The translations under genes were made by a program, and so were the position numbers. From contig JABDRB010000013.1 in assembly GCA_013041925.1 (NCBI GenBank), positions 186,001-250,000 on the forward strand: a DNA stretch of 64,000 bases, in the 5' to 3' direction. Of the stretch, positions 61,945 to 64,000 are shown piece by piece. Each line of letters opens with the position of its first letter. Position 1 is the stretch's first letter. This DNA is from Akkermansiaceae bacterium (GTDB lineage Bacteria; Verrucomicrobiota; Verrucomicrobiia; Verrucomicrobiales; Akkermansiaceae). Under the pieces are notes generated by a model. That model made no database searches and was not told where the DNA came from. It saw only the letters and a list, made by a program, of their open reading frames with translations.

Positions 61945-62604
61945 ATGACCGAAGCCGCATTCCAAGGCATGATCATGCCCGTGAACCTCAATATCAGATC
62001 ATACACAGGCGGCATGGCCCAGACCAACGCCTATCTTCTCGGAGAAGGCGACTCGTGCCTGCTCATTGACGCCCCGCTTGGCACATGCGAGTGGCTGGAA
62101 AGCCTTAACGAACTCCCCACCGACCTCTTGCTCACTCACCAGCACTACGATCATATCGAGGATGTGGCCAAACTCGCCGCCAAGGGCGTGCGCCTGCATG
62201 CTTATTCACCCTACTCACAGGACCTCACACTGGAGAAACTCCTCCAACAGTCAGGCATCTCGATCACCGTCACCCCCTATACCATTGACACGCTACTCGA
62301 GGGCAAAACGGAAATCGAGGTTGGCGGCATCAAATTTTCGGTCGCTCACGTCCCGGGGCACTCCCCAGATAGCGTCGTCTTCACCACGGGTGATTTCGCC
62401 TTTGTCGGCGACACCTTGTTTGCCGGTAGCGTGGGCAGGGCAGACCTACCCGAAGGTGATATGGATTTACTCATCCGCGGGATTCGTAAAAAGCTGCTGA
62501 TTCTCGAGGCGAGCACGCGGGTGTTTCCAGGGCACGGACCAGAGACATCCATTGCAGCCGAACGCCAGAGCAACCCCTACCTTTCATTCTCGTTACCGTC
62601 TTAA
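61945..62604 (+). CDS. MBL-fold metallo-hydrolase (glyoxalase II-like)
   Basis: 219 aa. The zinc-binding signature is H65-Q-H-Y-D-H70, followed by a conserved HVPGHSPDSVVF, VGDTLFAGSVGRADLPEGD and FPGHGPETS, matching the YcbL/glyoxalase II-like branch. It would hydrolyse a thioester or similar ester; the substrate is unknown. Starts at 61969 or 61975 are also possible. A terminator follows at 62615-62647. Confidence 0.93.
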   Translation: MTEAAFQGMIMPVNLNIRSYTGGMAQTNAYLLGEGDSCLLIDAPLGTCEWLESLNELPTDLLLTHQHYDHIEDVAKLAAKGVRLHAYSPYSQDLTLEKLLQQSGISITVTPYTIDTLLEGKTEIEVGGIKFSVAHVPGHSPDSVVFTTGDFAFVGDTLFAGSVGRADLPEGDMDLLIRGIRKKLLILEASTRVFPGHGPETSIAAERQSNPYLSFSLPS

Positions 62605-62614
62605 GCTCCCTCGT

Positions 62615-62647
62615 AAATCCAAGGTGCTCATGAAACTTGGATTTTTC
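62615..62647 (+). terminator. Intrinsic terminator after the MBL hydrolase gene
   Basis: AAATCCAAG (62615-62623) and CTTGGATTT (62636-62644) form a perfect 9-bp stem with a 12-nt loop, ending in a T-run. Confidence 0.9.
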
Positions 62648-62829
62648 TATCACGACCACTTGCGTTCCTTCAAAAAAAATGCCAAACTATGGCAGAGCCT
62701 CAATGACTCTTACAGATAAAGAGCCATTGGTCATACTCTGAACCGCCAGATGTTAGCTTGCACCACCCAGTGCATTGCATCCAGGCGATCCAATCCAATC
62801 AACCACTCACCACCAACCTCACCCAAACC

Positions 62830-63234
62830 ATGGAAGAAACATACGCAGACCCTAAATTCACCACTGACTCACCCTTCAGTGAAACTCCAGCATCGCAGCA
62901 GGCCGCCAACGATCTTCGCGCTGCCGCTGGCGAGAAAGCCAAAGAGATCGCCCAAGACGCCAGCAATAAGGCCAAGCAGATCAAACAAACAGCCGTCGAC
63001 AAGGCTCAGCAGTTCCGTGATTTCGCCGGCAATAAGGCCAGCGACATCAAGAACACAGCTGGTGTCAAGGCCCAGCAAATCAAGCAAGTCGCAGGCGAAC
63101 AGGTGCAAAATGGCCGAGTCAAAGCCCGCGCAGCCCACGCCGATACCGAGGAATACATCCGCCAACATCCTACCAAGTCCGTCCTGACGGCTTTGGGGAT
63201 TGGTTTTGTGATCGGCTTGGTCATCCGCCGCTGA
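62830..63234 (+). CDS. DUF883/ElaB-YqjD-family protein
   Basis: 134 aa. A long Ala/Lys/Gln-rich helix (AAGEKAKEIAQDASNKAKQ...) with 11-residue periodicity is followed by the conserved EYIRQHPTKSVLTALGIGFVIGLVIRR, the C-terminal membrane anchor of ElaB/YqjD-type proteins, which in E. coli bind ribosomes and the inner membrane in stationary phase. The ATG at 62830 is chosen; 62758 would add 24 atypical residues. It heads a yqjD-yqjE-yqjK-like set. Confidence 0.85.
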   Translation: MEETYADPKFTTDSPFSETPASQQAANDLRAAAGEKAKEIAQDASNKAKQIKQTAVDKAQQFRDFAGNKASDIKNTAGVKAQQIKQVAGEQVQNGRVKARAAHADTEEYIRQHPTKSVLTALGIGFVIGLVIRR

Positions 63235-63286
63235 GTCAAAAAAAATCAAGGACCGCCACGCAGCCTCCCGAGATAGAAAGTAACTC

Positions 63287-63308
63287 GGTGCGGAGAATCC
63301 TCTGCACC
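63287..63308 (+). other. Small hairpin between yqjD-like and yqjE-like genes
   Basis: GGTGCGGAG-AATC-CTCTGCACC folds into a 9-bp stem (one wobble pair) in a 150-bp gap. No T-run; it may be an intra-operon processing structure. Confidence 0.35.
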
Positions 63309-63384
63309 CTCGGGTAGGATCTTGAACTCGCCCACCCGCGGCCACCACGCATTCTTAGTGCCTTCTTAAAAAGAACACTCAGCC

Positions 63385-63858
63385 ATGGCTATGGACCCAT
63401 CATCACCTAAAAAAAAATCCAAGGCGTCCTGGATGGAACTCTCTCGGGATATCGACGACCCCAGCTTGGGTGATGCTTCTGGCTTCATGAAGGACGCGCT
63501 GTCTAGCTTTATTGCCGCCCGGGTGGAGCTCGCATCTATCGAGGCCAAGGAAGCGGCTGTGCACGCATCCAAAAAGGCCGTGCAGGGCGTCGTCCTCGGC
63601 ATCAGTTTGTTTTTTGCATGGGCTCTCATCCTCGCCGGCATCACTGGTGTCTTAGCACCGATCGCCAAGGAGCAGCTCGCTGAAAAAATGAACTGGCTCC
63701 CCGGTTGGGCCGCCGTGCTGTTTGGCCTCGCTATTCTCCATGGCCTCGTGGCCTTGATGTGCATCATCATGTTGAGGAAAAAAACATCCGCTCCGCTGTT
63801 TGAGCTCTCGCGCCAAGAAATCGAAAACGACAAACAATGGCTCAAAAAAAACAAGTAG
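63385..63858 (+). CDS. Phage-holin-family (DUF1469/YqjE-like) membrane protein
   Basis: 157 aa. An N-terminal helical part (SGFMKDALSSFIAARVELASIEAKEAAVHASKKA) precedes two membrane segments (about 68-92 and 108-130), the layout of the Phage_holin_3_6/YqjE family. Despite the name, these are chromosomal envelope proteins. It follows the DUF883 gene and overlaps the next gene, as yqjD-yqjE-yqjK do in E. coli. Confidence 0.82.
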   Translation: MAMDPSSPKKKSKASWMELSRDIDDPSLGDASGFMKDALSSFIAARVELASIEAKEAAVHASKKAVQGVVLGISLFFAWALILAGITGVLAPIAKEQLAEKMNWLPGWAAVLFGLAILHGLVALMCIIMLRKKTSAPLFELSRQEIENDKQWLKKNK

Positions 63859-64000
63859 CCCTGCGCAAGCAGGAACTCACCGCCGAACTGGCCAACTCCC
63901 GCCAGGCAATCAGCAAGGGACGCAAAGCCATCAAGGGACAGTTGCAGGTCAAAAAGCAATTGCGCCAATGGATCACCCGGAAACCCAAGGCCGTCTTCGC
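63837..64000 (+). CDS. YqjK-position small basic protein (3' end outside window)
   Basis: The ATG at 63837 lies inside the end of the preceding gene (22-bp overlap). The 54 residues visible are very rich in Lys, Gln and Arg (MAQKKQVALRKQELTAEL..., KGRKAIKGQLQVKKQLRQW) and helical. It matches the position and character of YqjK in the E. coli yqjDEK set; similarity beyond that cannot be judged. Confidence 0.65.
   Translation, partial: MAQKKQVALRKQELTAELANSRQAISKGRKAIKGQLQVKKQLRQWITRKPKAVF

Noticed and set aside
63385-63858. Prophage holin
   Set aside because: The phage-holin-family name is misleading. The gene sits in a yqjD-yqjE-yqjK order without any phage genes around.
1-64000. Insertion sequences, transposases, rRNA operons, replication origin
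   Set aside because: No transposase signature, terminal inverted repeat pair, rRNA sequence or DnaA-box cluster was noticed on either strand.

Overview
The window looks like chromosomal DNA of a free-living, probably marine or aquatic member of the Verrucomicrobiota (Verrucomicrobiales/Akkermansiaceae-like). The evidence is indirect: moderate-to-high GC, secreted sulfatases and glycoside hydrolases, a moxR-bat operon, several unrecognised secreted proteins with prepilin signals, and a recA promoter region with a TGTTC-N4-GATCA element. There is no rRNA, insertion sequence, integrase or CRISPR array. One tRNA is present.

Layout. 1-5.3 kb: the end of an RND efflux permease, rarA, and a secreted serpin. 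5.3-15.6 kb: a sulfated-glycan locus. It holds a glycosidase-like/sulfatase fusion with a deviant active-site motif, a GntR/LacI-type regulator, a cysteine synthase, a spermidine-synthase-like methyltransferase, a canonical formylglycine sulfatase, a small unknown gene, and a GH27/36-like glycosidase. A tRNA-Thr(CGU) follows. 15.7-29.4 kb: mostly housekeeping genes (tilS, dtd, valS, tsaD, folD, a DUF374 acyltransferase, a rhomboid protease, secG, panD, ychF), with two unknown membrane proteins between them. 29.4-30.9 kb: a gene-poor stretch with hairpins and a degenerate thioredoxin-like protein.

30.9-41.0 kb is the least explained part and the best candidate for an undescribed system. Secreted proteins lead into a plus-strand, overlap-coupled trio of prepilin-like genes in a PilV/PilW/PilX (GspI/J/K) order. 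The third is a 686-aa protein with a very large exported domain. A convergent minus-strand operon starts with another prepilin and continues with four unknown membrane or exported proteins. No pilus ATPase, platform protein, secretin or prepilin peptidase lies nearby, so the products would depend on a machine encoded elsewhere.

41.2-48.7 kb: a D,D-carboxypeptidase, a bioF-like enzyme, a heparinase II/III-like lyase, rpmB (L28), a VanZ-like protein, trxA, a 26-aa membrane microprotein, and a triple-LysM protein. 48.9-51.3 kb: a HerA-type ATPase. 51.3-60.0 kb: a minus-strand operon moxR - DUF58 - lipoprotein - batA - batB/C fusion - batD - batE, in which six of the seven genes start inside the preceding one. 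60.0-64.0 kb: a DCC-family protein, recA with a long basic N-terminal tail, an MBL hydrolase, and a yqjD-yqjE-yqjK-like set that runs off the window.

How the genes fit together. The glycan locus would desulfate and cleave a sulfated polysaccharide under control of the local regulator. The heparinase-like lyase may extend that capacity. The pilin-like cluster and neighbouring exported proteins probably form a surface or secretion structure. The moxR-bat genes form an envelope-associated AAA+/VWA chaperone-like complex. Start sites were chosen from signal peptides, family lengths and overlaps; where they are uncertain the entry says so.
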